This document shows, one piece after another, positions 26,943 to 36,579 of a DNA stretch of 64,000 bases. The notes under the pieces were generated by a model. That model ran no database searches. It was not told the DNA's origin and was given only the letters and a program-made list of their open reading frames with translations. Every line of letters begins with the position of its first letter. Position 1 is the stretch's first letter. Source of the stretch: PRDV01 sp963710865 (GTDB lineage: Bacteria; Babelota; Babeliae; Babelales; Babelaceae); NCBI GenBank assembly GCA_963710865.1, contig CAVQBR010000002.1:496001-560000 (forward strand). Direction: 5' to 3'. The translations under genes were made by a program, and so were the position numbers.

Positions 26943-27259
26943 TAGAAACTCCTCATATTCTTCTTATTTTTCCTAATTTTGATCATACGCAGAGTTCGAT
27001 AAATAGAGTCCCACTATGCTTGATTTGCTTACCATTTTTGATTTTTCTCAATGTTTCTAACCACAAACAATTAACAGATAACTAAGTTACAATAAAAAGC
27101 AGAAACTCAGTCTTAGATAAGCATTAGCTATACAGATCATTGGTCCCTAAGGTCAAAACCAAAGGAAATAATGTGCTTCTTCTTAAAATTGTACACTCTA
27201 TTGTTTATACCAGACTTAGAGAACTCAAAAATTCGCAGAACATTTCGCTCTTTAAACCG
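26943..27259. other. Non-coding gap upstream of the USP gene
   Basis: AT-rich 317 bases holding the USP ribosome site and presumably its promoter. I see no gene, tRNA, repeat or strong hairpin in it. Confidence 0.5.
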
Positions 27260-27814
27260 TCAAAGAAATGCTTCCAACAAGTTTTTTTTCGCTTCTGGCA
27301 GCAAAAACTTATAATTTGTATAGCCAATAAGTCCAACTAAAGTGCCCATAATCAGAGCCATTGGCATAGCACATTTATCTGATGCTTGCTTTTCTTTCAA
27401 TAGTTCTTCAAATGATTTTTCACCATCTTTTTCTTCTTTCCACTTATATCCATCTCCAACCTTATCTATTAAATCATACTTAAAAGACTCATCAAAAAGA
27501 GTTTGAACATCACTTATAGTAAGCTGCCTGTGAGCTTCTTCTAAAGCCTTCATGGCCCCAAAGCAGGAAGCTAGTGATACACAACTATAAAGAAAGCCTT
27601 TCGCAAAAAATTTAGTCCGCTCTAAAAGGGTTTTCTCTTCCTTTGGCATCTCGCCTTCGGAATTTTTCTCGTCTGGACCATCATTGTCAGAAGGATGTAG
27701 AGTTTGGTCGGCTATAGCTTGACCCAAAGACTGCTCTTCATTAGCCAAGAGCAAGAAGCCGCTACAAGTACAAGAGATAATAAGTACTAGAGAATATATG
27801 CTGAGCTTGTTCAT
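27260..27814 (-). CDS. Exported/membrane protein of unknown function
   Basis: 184 residues. Signal peptide (MNKLSIYSLVLIISCTCSGFLLLA), an acidic linker, a hydrophobic segment (FLYSCVSLASCFGAMKAL), a charged helix region, and a second hydrophobic stretch (MALIMGTLVGLIGYTNYKFLL) near the C-terminus. Its ATG overlaps the stop of the gene upstream (TAATG), so the pair is translationally coupled. No family recognised. Confidence 0.55.
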   Translation of the reverse strand: MNKLSIYSLVLIISCTCSGFLLLANEEQSLGQAIADQTLHPSDNDGPDEKNSEGEMPKEEKTLLERTKFFAKGFLYSCVSLASCFGAMKALEEAHRQLTISDVQTLFDESFKYDLIDKVGDGYKWKEEKDGEKSFEELLKEKQASDKCAMPMALIMGTLVGLIGYTNYKFLLPEAKKNLLEAFL

Positions 27815-28248
27815 TATTGGCCCAACTCCATGAGCGATTCGTAACTCATACGTAGTGACTTATACAAACCATAGCAAACACAGGCCTTAACGCAGGACAA
27901 TGGGAAATCATTCAATAATGTAGTCTCTTTGCCTGTCAATAGCTTACCCACGTCTTTCACTTCTTTTAAAGGCTGTGCTACACTCATCACTGCCAAAGAA
28001 AACATAGCACCAATACCGCCACCGGCTGCCTTTAAAGCAAGTTGGACCTTTTCCATAAATGTCTTTTCTCTACACGGTACATTATTGGCTTTATCTTCTA
28101 AGCTTATATCATCACAGTCAGGTAAAGCTTGAACCTCAGCAACTTTATCCGATAGTTCAACATATTTGTTATCTAGTAGCTCTGTAGCATATAGAGAATA
28201 TGATCCTACAAACAACACACCGAGCATAGCTCTCTTAAAACTCGACAT
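27814..28248 (-). CDS. Exported/membrane protein of unknown function, coupled to its neighbour
   Basis: 144 residues. Signal peptide (MSSFKRAMLGVLFVGSYSLYA), a Cys-containing acidic segment, and two hydrophobic stretches (AAGGGIGAMFSLAVMSV and SCVKACVCYGLYKSL). I chose ATG 28248 because GGAG is eight bases upstream; an ATG at 28260 is also in frame. The layout (signal, acidic linker, two hydrophobic helices) parallels the downstream partner, so they may be distant paralogues or two subunits. Confidence 0.55.
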   Translation of the reverse strand: MSSFKRAMLGVLFVGSYSLYATELLDNKYVELSDKVAEVQALPDCDDISLEDKANNVPCREKTFMEKVQLALKAAGGGIGAMFSLAVMSVAQPLKEVKDVGKLLTGKETTLLNDFPLSCVKACVCYGLYKSLRMSYESLMELGQ

Positions 28249-28558
28249 AAGCATCTCCATTCCAGTAATAGCTTTTTTCTCTCATTATTAAGCATACATA
28301 ATTCGACATACAACCTACAAGAGATATCCTATAAAATTTTCAACAAGTAGCAAGTAAAATCTTTCTTATCTTACAAAAATTTAGATTCCTTTACTTGCTA
28401 AACTTCTGGCTAAGCAGTCATGGAGCCGCATTCTTAGGAACGACATAAAGTAATATCCAAGCAAAAGCTTTGCCTCATCCAAGCAGCAATTACTCATCAT
28501 TAAAAAAGTTGTTCTCAATAGTTTTGCGCAGCTTTATAATTAATATAATATAAAATTT

Positions 28559-28672
28559 CTAAAAAGTTTCAAGTGCCCTCTTTTGAGTCGCATTCGCAAC
28601 TCGCAGAGTAATCGCAGCATCAAGGGCTACAAGCACAAAAAAGAGAGTTAGAGTAAAAACTAATTTCATCAT
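28559..28672 (-). CDS. Possible small signal-sequence peptide (37 aa)
   Basis: MMKLVFTLTLFFVLVALDAA followed by 17 polar residues, ending in TAG. AAAGGA lies just upstream of the double ATG. The sequence looks like a signal peptide or membrane anchor with almost no mature part. It could be a real small membrane peptide or the remnant of a lost exported protein. Confidence 0.35.
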   Translation of the reverse strand: MMKLVFTLTLFFVLVALDAAITLRVANATQKRALETF

Positions 28673-28977
28673 TCATTCCTTTGGTATTATTGATAGTATT
28701 TACTCTAAAGAACTTATTGTTTTAAAGGCAATAGTTTTTGTAAATACATTTTGCTCACAATAAAATACCGCAGCTTATTCGACTATACTGCGTAATCAAT
28801 CGAAGAAAATAACGAAATACAATGCTAAAATCGATGACTCACAGCTCAAAGGTTGATCATGAGCATTCCAGCATCAAAAATCGTGGCTTGCACGTGAATG
28901 CCAAAAGCAGTTAGATATACCGCAATGACTACCTGACACATACAGACGCGCAATCCATACGAAAGAAAAAATTTTAA

Positions 28978-29034
28978 TGAAAGGAGTCTTTCTTAAAATG
29001 ACCAATAATCTGATGTTAAGAAAGACTTCTTTCA
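28978..29034. repeat. 19-bp inverted repeat in the gene-poor region
   Basis: Arms 28978-28996 and 29016-29034 are complementary over 19 bases with one G-U type mismatch, around a 19-base loop. No T-run follows. It may be an RNA hairpin or the footprint of a small mobile element. Confidence 0.7.
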
Positions 29035-29303
29035 CAAGGGTCACTAGCCAATTGAGATAGAGGCATCTCGAACTGGTGAATTGAGAGGATTTAAGTAAGA
29101 AGGGAGCAGGTACGAATTTTTACAAATGACATGAGTTGGCTGCAGAGAAAAGTCTTCTGCCTATAGAGTTGGTCTATCCCCAACCCAAAGGAGAAATCCA
29201 GGCGCATCCAAGAAACTTATCCTGTACCTCACTGGATTTTTAATCACGAGGTGGTAAGCTGGATTGAAGCGCAGAATCACACCAATACGTTATGAGGACT
29301 CTC

Positions 29304-29636
29304 ATGATCTCCTATGATGATTTTTCAAAAGTTGATATTCGTGTCGGTACGATCATCCACATCGAAGATTTTCCTGAAGCACGCAAACCCGCATATAAAC
29401 TAACGATTGATTTTGGACCTACAATTGGAACAAAGAAATCATCTGCCCAGATTACCTATCATTACAAAAAAGATGACCTCATAGGCAAACAAGTCATCTG
29501 TGTAGTTAATTTTCCACCACGCCAAATTGGACCATTCATGTCTGAAGTTTTAACGTTAGGATTGCCTGATGAACAGGGTAATGTTATCCTTTTGCAACCT
29601 ACACATAAGGTACCACTTGGCGGCAAGTTGTTTTAA
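29304..29636 (+). CDS. csaA: CsaA-type tRNA-binding/chaperone protein
   Basis: A 110-residue single-domain EMAP/OB-fold protein, the same length as Bacillus CsaA. The body matches throughout: DIRVGTIIHIEDFPEARKPAYKL, SSAQITYHY, GKQVICVVNFPPRQIGPFMSEVL and LLQPTHKVPLGGKL. CsaA binds tRNA and has been linked to secretion of preproteins. I chose ATG 29304 over 29292 because GAGG lies eight bases upstream and length then fits. It stands alone between two gene-poor, repeat-bearing stretches. Confidence 0.93.
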   Translation: MISYDDFSKVDIRVGTIIHIEDFPEARKPAYKLTIDFGPTIGTKKSSAQITYHYKKDDLIGKQVICVVNFPPRQIGPFMSEVLTLGLPDEQGNVILLQPTHKVPLGGKLF

Positions 29637-29955
29637 TTGTCTGAGCTTTTTGTGATGATTAACACTTCACTCCTCCAAAGATACTTAGAAACCTTCGCTT
29701 CAAATGCCTTTTTATAGTTGACCAGAGGCAGCCAGCACAAGTTGTTTCAAACAGAAGCCACTTGCAGACAGCCCTCTAGAACGGATCTTTTTCATCAAGT
29801 TGGATTTTTAACCATGACGTGACCTTTTTTGCTTGGATTTTTAGCCATGACTTTCAATTGTTGGTTGGATTTTCGACCATGAATGATCTACTTTTGGTTG
29901 GATTTTTAACCATGGCATGGTAAGCTTGATTGAATTATAACCTCGGGGGTGCCCT
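29637..29955. repeat. Degenerate TTGGATTTTTAACCATG repeats
   Basis: Four imperfect copies of TTGGATTTTTAACCATG start near 29800, 29840, 29866 and 29897. A fifth related copy lies near 29231. The first and last share a longer block that continues with GGTAAGCT.GATTGAA. Read on the minus strand each copy starts ATGGTTAAAAATCCAAC. The array lies directly upstream of the DUF4143 ATPase gene. No other gene is seen in the gap. Confidence 0.6.
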
Positions 29956-31305
29956 TTGAAACGTTTAATTGACTCTAGCTTGCTTGATTGGAAAAATAAC
30001 ACTCGCAGAAAACCCCTCTTGCTCAGAGGAGCCCGTCAAGTTGGAAAAACTTATGCGGCCCGAATGCTCGGTAAAACGTTTAGTGAGTATGTAGAAATTA
30101 ATTTCGAGCAGATGGAGAGTGCAATTTCACTATTTGAAGGAGACCTCGATCCTGAACGAATCGTCCGAGATATTGCACTTCTAGTTAAGAAACCTATTAA
30201 ACCCGGAACCACCCTTTTGTTTCTTGATGAGATTCAGAAGGCACCTCGAGCACTCACCGCACTGCGCTATTTTTACGAACTCATGCCCGAACTACACATA
30301 ATCGGGGCGGGATCGCTCCTTGATTTTGCAATCGAGCAAGTAGGCGTCCCCGTAGGCAGAGTTGAATCGTGCTACATATACCCTCTTTCATTCATGGAGT
30401 TCTTAGTCGCTCTCAACGAAACTTTGATAGTGGAAGAGATTCTCTCTCATACTCTTGAAAAAACACTCACCCCGGTCATCCACGAAAAAATACTGACCCT
30501 CCTGGGCGAATATCTCGCTCTTGGGGGAATGCCAGAAATTGTTAGATGCTGGCAATCAATAAAACAGCCTCTTGAATGCGCCAAGTATCAAGCACACATT
30601 ATCGATACCTATCGACAAGACTTTACTACGTACGCAAAGGAGCATCAAATTAAATATGTCGAACTCCTCTTTCGAGAAGTACCACGGCAACTTTGCCACA
30701 AATTTAACTATAGCGCTATTGAAGGCAATTTTCGCAAGCGCGAGCTATCACCTGCCCTTGATCTGCTTGAAACAGCAGGCATAATTCATAAAATATATCA
30801 TTCTTCTTGCCAAGGATTGCCCTTTGGAGCACAAGTTAATCCTCACAATTATAAAGTACTCTTTCTTGACGTCGGGCTGAGTCAGGCACTTCTCAAGCTG
30901 GATCTTACTCAATGGTTTCTCAATCCTTTGCAAGAATTCATTAATAAGGGACAGCTGGTTGAAGCATTTGTTGGGCAAGAACTGATCGCTTATAGCCCTT
31001 CATATGTTAAAAATGAACTATACTACTGGCAGAGACAAACAAGAACCAGTCAAGCAGAGGTGGATTATGTTCTTCAAGAAGGAGAATCCATTATTCCCGT
31101 TGAAGTAAAGTCTGGATCAGGCTCTACACTTCGTAGCTTACAGCTCTTTTTAGACACCCACCCTCAGGCTCCCTATGGCATACGATTTTCAACACGTAAT
31201 TATTCTCTGTCTGAGAGAATCCATTCATACCCTCTCTACGCTATAGCCAAAGTATGCACGCAAAAACACAATGATGTATACAAAGCGCTGGCTTCATTGC
31301 TGTAA
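29956..31305 (+). CDS. AAA ATPase with DUF4143 nuclease-like C-terminus
   Basis: 449 residues, TTG start with GGGGGTG upstream; the protein start MKRLIDSSLLDWKNN is typical. Walker A RGARQVGKTYAAR, Walker B TTLLFLDEIQKAP, sensor region IIGAGSLLDFAI. The C-terminus carries a PD-(D/E)XK-like fold: AEVDYVLQEGESIIPVEVKSGSG. These solitary ATPases are common in anaerobes and symbionts; the role is uncertain, with defence or a toxin-like function proposed. A degenerate repeat array precedes it. Confidence 0.88.
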   Translation: MKRLIDSSLLDWKNNTRRKPLLLRGARQVGKTYAARMLGKTFSEYVEINFEQMESAISLFEGDLDPERIVRDIALLVKKPIKPGTTLLFLDEIQKAPRALTALRYFYELMPELHIIGAGSLLDFAIEQVGVPVGRVESCYIYPLSFMEFLVALNETLIVEEILSHTLEKTLTPVIHEKILTLLGEYLALGGMPEIVRCWQSIKQPLECAKYQAHIIDTYRQDFTTYAKEHQIKYVELLFREVPRQLCHKFNYSAIEGNFRKRELSPALDLLETAGIIHKIYHSSCQGLPFGAQVNPHNYKVLFLDVGLSQALLKLDLTQWFLNPLQEFINKGQLVEAFVGQELIAYSPSYVKNELYYWQRQTRTSQAEVDYVLQEGESIIPVEVKSGSGSTLRSLQLFLDTHPQAPYGIRFSTRNYSLSERIHSYPLYAIAKVCTQKHNDVYKALASLL

Positions 31306-31333
31306 ACGCAGAGAATTTATGAACGCGTTAATT

Positions 31334-32605
31334 CTAGAATGCAAGACTCAGCTGCAAGCCAAGGGTATTTGCAAGAAGTGCACGCTTTCCATTGAATCCC
31401 CATTTGACCCAGGCAATCAATGAGGGTTGTACGCGAGCTTCGGGATAATCCTTACAAAAATCATAGCGAGCACCAAAGATTAAGCTATGTGCTGTCCAAT
31501 CTTGAAGACTTTCAGCTGAATTAATAACTATGGTATCAAGACGGTCACTACATACGTCAAGCCTATCGTCATTTCTCTTTAAAAACTGATAGTTTAACTT
31601 ACAAGAAAGTCCACGCCAGAAGTTGCATGATTCAAGATAGAGATTATATTGTTGTCCAAGCCCAAACTCACGAAATGCGGGTACTGAGGCGAGGAACATC
31701 AAATCTGTTTGATTACATACTGTTTTTACACGACGACAACGAGTATTGCCAAACAAGTAGAGAAACTCCACGTCTACTCCACCACGCAGCATTGAGCAAA
31801 AGGTGAGATCGAGACCACCAGCCCATTGTAGACCCCATGAGCCATCATTTCCAAAAGGAAATGCGAAAAGCAGATCTTCATCCTGGAGTTTTCCGGTCGG
31901 AAAGTTAAGCCCCAGTCGCATTTGAACTCGCACATTATCCAAAAAAGCCTTTGTTTGAGGAAAATCTTTCATCCAAGTAAGCTGGGCCACAAAATCACCA
32001 ATTCCCGTACGATTCCACCCTCGCAGATTGAGAGAAGAAAGAGTTCTCACATGTTCTAGAAAGTCCGGCTCTAAAAGTTGTTCAGAGGTAGTACAGGTAT
32101 TAATACTTTTCCATCGAATGTTATCAAGCTTCATCTGATAGACAGGAAGATGCAATCCGAGACTCAACCCATAATTAAAATAAAAGCGTTGAGAAATCAG
32201 AAGATTGAGCGGCACATGTAAGCATCCTGTTGGACAGTAGATTCCTTGAGTACCATTTTCATCATTGATATTAAAGAGCTGCGCTAATTGGCTTTCTGAT
32301 GTCTCACAGCCTAAGCCTTTAAGACCTGCTAATACATTTTGTCGAGTTTGGTAGATATCGAGCACATTTGTTTTCTTCTCGATGCCGGTCGATTCGTTAA
32401 TACACGCCTGCAAAAGGAAGTCTTCATCGTCCCGAAACCCTCGAATGTGGAATGCCCCTTCATAACCAATACTTAGCTGGGATCCCCAGCAGCACATGAT
32501 CGGTTCAGGCATGAGAAAGCGATCACTTGGTCGAAATAAATTAATAGGCGGCAGCGCATCAAGAGATGAGCAGGTCAAGAATGCAATAAAGCAGAGAATG
32601 TTCAT
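31334..32605 (-). CDS. Predicted outer-membrane beta-barrel protein
   Basis: 423 residues with a signal peptide (MNILCFIAFLTCSSLDA). Alternating aromatic strands run through the mature part, such as RFYFNYGLSLGLHLPVYQM and VRVQMRLGLNFPTGKL. It ends in the strand NTLGLQLSLAF with a terminal Phe, the classic BAM recognition signature. About ten cysteines are unusual for a barrel. Its start is two bases after the stop of the 933-residue surface protein, so the two are expressed together and may form an exporter/passenger or receptor pair. Confidence 0.7.
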   Translation of the reverse strand: MNILCFIAFLTCSSLDALPPINLFRPSDRFLMPEPIMCCWGSQLSIGYEGAFHIRGFRDDEDFLLQACINESTGIEKKTNVLDIYQTRQNVLAGLKGLGCETSESQLAQLFNINDENGTQGIYCPTGCLHVPLNLLISQRFYFNYGLSLGLHLPVYQMKLDNIRWKSINTCTTSEQLLEPDFLEHVRTLSSLNLRGWNRTGIGDFVAQLTWMKDFPQTKAFLDNVRVQMRLGLNFPTGKLQDEDLLFAFPFGNDGSWGLQWAGGLDLTFCSMLRGGVDVEFLYLFGNTRCRRVKTVCNQTDLMFLASVPAFREFGLGQQYNLYLESCNFWRGLSCKLNYQFLKRNDDRLDVCSDRLDTIVINSAESLQDWTAHSLIFGARYDFCKDYPEARVQPSLIAWVKWGFNGKRALLANTLGLQLSLAF

Positions 32606-32607
32606 AA

Positions 32608-35409
32608 TTATCCTTGTATACGCAGACCAAAGTCACCTGGTACCATCCAAGCACCAGAAGCTGAGCTACGTATAAGTTTTGAGAGAGATACAAAGGGAGA
32701 TGGAAGCACTAAAAGCGTAATCCTCACACGCGCTCCATTAATCTCTCCACTTTTGAGCGTTGGCGATAATAACTCCATAAAAGGATGGGCGCCTCCAAAT
32801 GCACTTCGCGAAAGAGCAATCAAGGCTCCGTCTGTCACTACATAATTACGATAATCTCCAAGCGACGCAAAATAGGTCTTCACGCCCCGAATATAGTAAT
32901 CAGGAAATAACTGAACCGTTTCATCGGTCACAGAGCCGGCCGCAATCACCAAACGGTAGATCTGCGCCTGACTCAAACCTACACATGCACTGAGGACGTA
33001 GACATTTCCATTCATACCCACATCCGTCTCTTCATTCGTACTACTTATCGCCTGCAAACGAGTTACCGGACCTGCCGATTCTGGAAGATCTACCTGCACG
33101 AGAGGAATAGAATTCGCTGCGCTCTGTACATTCACATAATTTCCTGAACGGAATAACCCCTTACTCGTAGCTATAAGTGCCAATGGACCTGATACAAGCA
33201 GGTCTGAGTAAGAAGCGAGTTCATCATCAAGATGAGTGAGCACTGTTGGCTCAGGATTTGCAAGAGACTGAGCAGTAATCGTCAAACGCTCGAGACTTCG
33301 AGTTGTAAGAATAAAGAGATTATTGCCTGATGCTATCAGTTTACGAACGGGTGCATCACTGAGTTTCCTCCAAGCCATCGTCTGCAGAAGCCCTTTAAAA
33401 TTATATCCTAGTCCTTCAGAAGCACTCCATCCATGACCCTGTTCATCTGCTAAAATGGCAACACCACACGATCCTCCCACAATGAACCAGCCATCGACGC
33501 CATCAGTAAGCACAACTGCGGAGTTAAGAGGCCCGAGCTGATCGAGCACACCGCCAGAAAGAGACAAGGCAGGAGCTCCCTGAAATTGAGAAAGTGTCCC
33601 ATCGGTTGAATGATACGCAGTCAGATTAGTCGCAGGACCAAAAAAACCACCACTATCTGCACCCGTTTGGAGTAAGACAACTTTTTTATAGCCCGTCATA
33701 GCCTGAACGGAAATACGATTATTAATTGTGGTACTAAAACTGGGCGTGGTAAAGGGAAAATCAAAGAGCCCTTGGACCCCTCCCTGCCGAAAATTAAACT
33801 CATTAACCATAAAAGAACCCAGATCATCACTCCCATTGGTCCATGTGGTTCGAAACACACTTTGCACTGTAGAATTACTCACAGGCATATACCAAAATGA
33901 GCCGGTAAAGGAATCAAGCGTAAACTCGCGCACTGCTTCACCTCCGGCTGCAGCTCGACGCCAGTTGGTCCACCCTGAAATACGCCCCGTTGTATCAAAC
34001 AGCGCCTGAGAGAAAAATATTCCCGGTTCTAGGCCATTTCCCGCTGCTTCAGTAGAAACAAAAACAGCATCGCCTCGTACCACAATATCGGTAATAGGCC
34101 CAGGTAAGAGGGCTTGACCACCTACGGCAGCAGTAGGAGAACTCATCGAATACAATTGATCAGGCGATGTAGCAGGCTCACTAAATACCCGTGCTTGAAA
34201 ACTTTGCGGAGAACCAGCGCCGAAGATCGTCACGGGAAGGCTGTTTACATTTGCCAGGGTACCATGAATCGAAGGCTTTACATTCTCGCCTTCGGCAGGT
34301 TTTGAAGCATCATAGACCTGCGCCTTGATATTATCAACAAGTGGCAAGGCAAACACACGTGACCTCAGATCATCTGAACCCCCGGTACCGCCAACAACTA
34401 CAAGATATCGAAGGTGAGTTCTTGTTTGCATCGTGCGCACTTTATAAATTGTTGCTTTGGAAAGAGGGCCTCGGGTACCAATAATTTGATCGCCTGCAAA
34501 AGCGCTATCAGGAGCAATAGGCGAAAGTGCTAACCGCCCCTGCGTAAGCGAGCCCACCATGACAGCTCGCGCACCATCAGAAGCACCTGCACCTGCCGTT
34601 ACGTTCATTGCAATATAGAGTCGTCCAAGCTCTCGGTCGAAATGCATCTCAACATCAGACCCGAGAGCACTCACCGGATTTGTTAGAGCAAGAGCGGGAG
34701 TGGTTGTATCTACAGGATAAGCACGATTACCAGCACTGGTAAGCTCTCCAGAAGGAGAATATTGAGAACTACCAGTCAGAGCATTAACAATGTCCCACTT
34801 AAATACCTGTTTTTTTTCCGCATCGATAAACTTCTTAAAAAAGAGAAGTGCAATGCCCGAGCCATTGCCATCAAACCCGCCCTGATCATTACCGAGCGCA
34901 GCCACTGTACCTAAAGAAGCATCCCCTTCAAGAGGAACCATTATTTGTGGGGCAGTTGTAGCTATATGAAGAAGCGACTTGGCTGGTGCTCCTTTTCCAT
35001 TTTGTATATTTTGTGCAGAATAAACGGTCTTCCCATCAGGCTCTAGTAAGAACAATGCTGATGGATTGCCTTTAAGTGCAACCAAAGGACGAGCACCGAG
35101 CATGGCCATCTTAGAAATACCTGCGCCATAGAGGGGGTTGGAGATCTTAGGAACTCCATCAAATTTCACGAAAGGAGGAGTAATCCCACGAAAGGCAATC
35201 TCTCCTCGACCAACCACTGCCACGGAAAAGGTATTTTGGCTTACAGCATCTCGGGCACCTACAAAGAAGAGTCCTTGAGGGAGAGCAAAACCATGCGTAT
35301 TGATCTGAAACGGAAATGATACCTGTGTAAGATTCGAATCGCCAACTAATAGCTGAGCAGCTCTGAGAGGAGACGTACAAGCCAAAGCACAAACAATTAT
35401 TTTTATCAT
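32608..35409 (-). CDS. Large exported repeat-rich protein, partner of the barrel gene
   Basis: 933 residues. Signal peptide MIKIIVCALACTSPLRA, then Gly/Ser/Asn-rich beta sequence with many short segments of the kind SGNNLFILTTRS, RGDAVFVSTEAAG and SGPLALIATSKGLFRSGNY, suggesting one or two beta-propellers. No catalytic motif and no named family recognised. It lies two bases upstream of a beta-barrel gene. Likely surface-exposed or periplasmic. Confidence 0.65.
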   Translation of the reverse strand: MIKIIVCALACTSPLRAAQLLVGDSNLTQVSFPFQINTHGFALPQGLFFVGARDAVSQNTFSVAVVGRGEIAFRGITPPFVKFDGVPKISNPLYGAGISKMAMLGARPLVALKGNPSALFLLEPDGKTVYSAQNIQNGKGAPAKSLLHIATTAPQIMVPLEGDASLGTVAALGNDQGGFDGNGSGIALLFFKKFIDAEKKQVFKWDIVNALTGSSQYSPSGELTSAGNRAYPVDTTTPALALTNPVSALGSDVEMHFDRELGRLYIAMNVTAGAGASDGARAVMVGSLTQGRLALSPIAPDSAFAGDQIIGTRGPLSKATIYKVRTMQTRTHLRYLVVVGGTGGSDDLRSRVFALPLVDNIKAQVYDASKPAEGENVKPSIHGTLANVNSLPVTIFGAGSPQSFQARVFSEPATSPDQLYSMSSPTAAVGGQALLPGPITDIVVRGDAVFVSTEAAGNGLEPGIFFSQALFDTTGRISGWTNWRRAAAGGEAVREFTLDSFTGSFWYMPVSNSTVQSVFRTTWTNGSDDLGSFMVNEFNFRQGGVQGLFDFPFTTPSFSTTINNRISVQAMTGYKKVVLLQTGADSGGFFGPATNLTAYHSTDGTLSQFQGAPALSLSGGVLDQLGPLNSAVVLTDGVDGWFIVGGSCGVAILADEQGHGWSASEGLGYNFKGLLQTMAWRKLSDAPVRKLIASGNNLFILTTRSLERLTITAQSLANPEPTVLTHLDDELASYSDLLVSGPLALIATSKGLFRSGNYVNVQSAANSIPLVQVDLPESAGPVTRLQAISSTNEETDVGMNGNVYVLSACVGLSQAQIYRLVIAAGSVTDETVQLFPDYYIRGVKTYFASLGDYRNYVVTDGALIALSRSAFGGAHPFMELLSPTLKSGEINGARVRITLLVLPSPFVSLSKLIRSSASGAWMVPGDFGLRIQG

Positions 35410-35531
35410 CGCGGAATATCCTTCTGTTTAATTTTCTCTCAGTTTACAGTAAATTCTCCATATTTCCAAAAAAACAAAACCATGCTATATCTAATCCTGC
35501 ACCTTGTTCGTTTTTATGCGCAAAGGAATTG

Positions 35532-35909
35532 ATGGTAGGTCTTGGTATAGATGCAGTAGATATTGAGCGATTTACGCACTGGTCGGCATGGAGCCATACA
35601 AAGCTCAAACGGATCTATACACCCGATGAGCTGCTCTATTGCCTCAGCATACAGGAAAAGGCTGCCGAGCGACTGGCCGTACGCTTTGCTGCCAAAGAAG
35701 CACTGTACAAGGCGCTCAGTCCTCTCCTTACGAGCCCCCTACCTCTTCTCACGTTGTTTCCCCTGTGCGCCGTTATATTGAACCGGGGAATGCCAACCCT
35801 TCACCTTCAGTGGGATAGAGTTGGCCTTAAAGAACAATCGATTCTCCTCTCACTCACCCACACAAAAACGACGGCCATCGCTGTAGTTCTACTCGCCTCA
35901 AAAGAGTAG
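35532..35909 (+). CDS. acpS: Holo-[acyl-carrier-protein] synthase
   Basis: Transfers phosphopantetheine from CoA to ACP for fatty-acid synthesis. MVGLGIDAVDIERF holds the magnesium-binding Asp, and AVRFAAKEALYKAL the family WxxKEAxxKAL-type motif with the catalytic Glu/Lys. 125 residues, normal size. ATG 35532 follows AAAGGA and is preferred to a TTG three bases earlier. Confidence 0.93.
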   Translation: MVGLGIDAVDIERFTHWSAWSHTKLKRIYTPDELLYCLSIQEKAAERLAVRFAAKEALYKALSPLLTSPLPLLTLFPLCAVILNRGMPTLHLQWDRVGLKEQSILLSLTHTKTTAIAVVLLASKE

Positions 35910-35999
35910 CTAAGTATGGGGGCAAACGAGAGCAGGTCATAGTTACGTTGCAAATAGAACTTTTTGATTCTTTTTAATGTGAAAATTAGAACAATTCAG

Positions 36000-36027
36000 T
36001 TGACAATCTCTGAAAAGACTTTACACT
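36000..36027 (+). promoter_or_regulatory. Promoter of the initiator tRNA
   Basis: TTGACA at 36000-36005 and TACACT at 36022-36027 with a 16-base spacer, about 38 bases before the tRNA. Confidence 0.6.
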
Positions 36028-36064
36028 GTGTAATAGATGGTTGTCTATAAATTTTGAATATCGA

Positions 36065-36141
<77 letters not shown>

Positions 36142-36144
36142 AAA

Positions 36145-36579
36145 TTACTTCTTATACCCCTCAACAAAATGATCCGCCATAGCAAGTATTTGCTGAGCAT
36201 TTGGATAGGTCAATTCTTGTAATGCATCCCTTACGGAAAGCCATTTGTACGATATATGTTCGTGAGAAAGAGCAACTTCTTTGGTATGAACGGTTCCCAC
36301 AAAAAAGGTGACAGTCTTATGAACTAATTCACCACTTGGATCTTTAAACATATAGGAGAGAGACTGTTCAAATCCAGGAAGAATGGTAGCTTCTAAGCCC
36401 GTTTCTTCTTTGAGTTCACGTACTGCTGCCTGCAGATTCGTCTCACCCTGTTCTAATTTACCTTTCGGCAAATCCCAATATCCATGTCTATAATATAAAA
36501 GAAGATAGAGTCGAACTACTCTATCATTGATCAGATCTTCGTAATAAACAATGACTCCTGCAGAAAACTCTTTTTTCAT
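36145..36579 (-). CDS. Nudix hydrolase (diadenosine tetraphosphatase-like)
   Basis: 144 residues. The Nudix box GKLEQGETNLQAAVRELKEETGLE matches GX5EX7REUXEEXGU. The start FSAGVIVYY and YWDLPKGKLE resemble Ap4A hydrolases that clear alarmone-like dinucleotides; a general house-cleaning NTPase is also possible. I chose ATG 36579, which follows GAGG, over the TTG at 36588. Confidence 0.88.
   Translation of the reverse strand: MKKEFSAGVIVYYEDLINDRVVRLYLLLYYRHGYWDLPKGKLEQGETNLQAAVRELKEETGLEATILPGFEQSLSYMFKDPSGELVHKTVTFFVGTVHTKEVALSHEHISYKWLSVRDALQELTYPNAQQILAMADHFVEGYKK

Larger units (their letters stand above)
28249..29303. other. Gene-poor kilobase before csaA
   Basis: Apart from a 37-codon minus-strand frame (28559-28672) and a 19-bp inverted repeat (28978-29034), I see no gene. 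Just before csaA (about 29230-29267) lies a segment resembling the repeat found at 29.8-29.9 kb. Decayed sequence or an unrecognised RNA are both possible. Confidence 0.5.

Noticed and set aside
29790..29940. Short repeats considered as a CRISPR array
   Set aside because: Copies are degenerate, spacing is irregular, and no cas genes are near.
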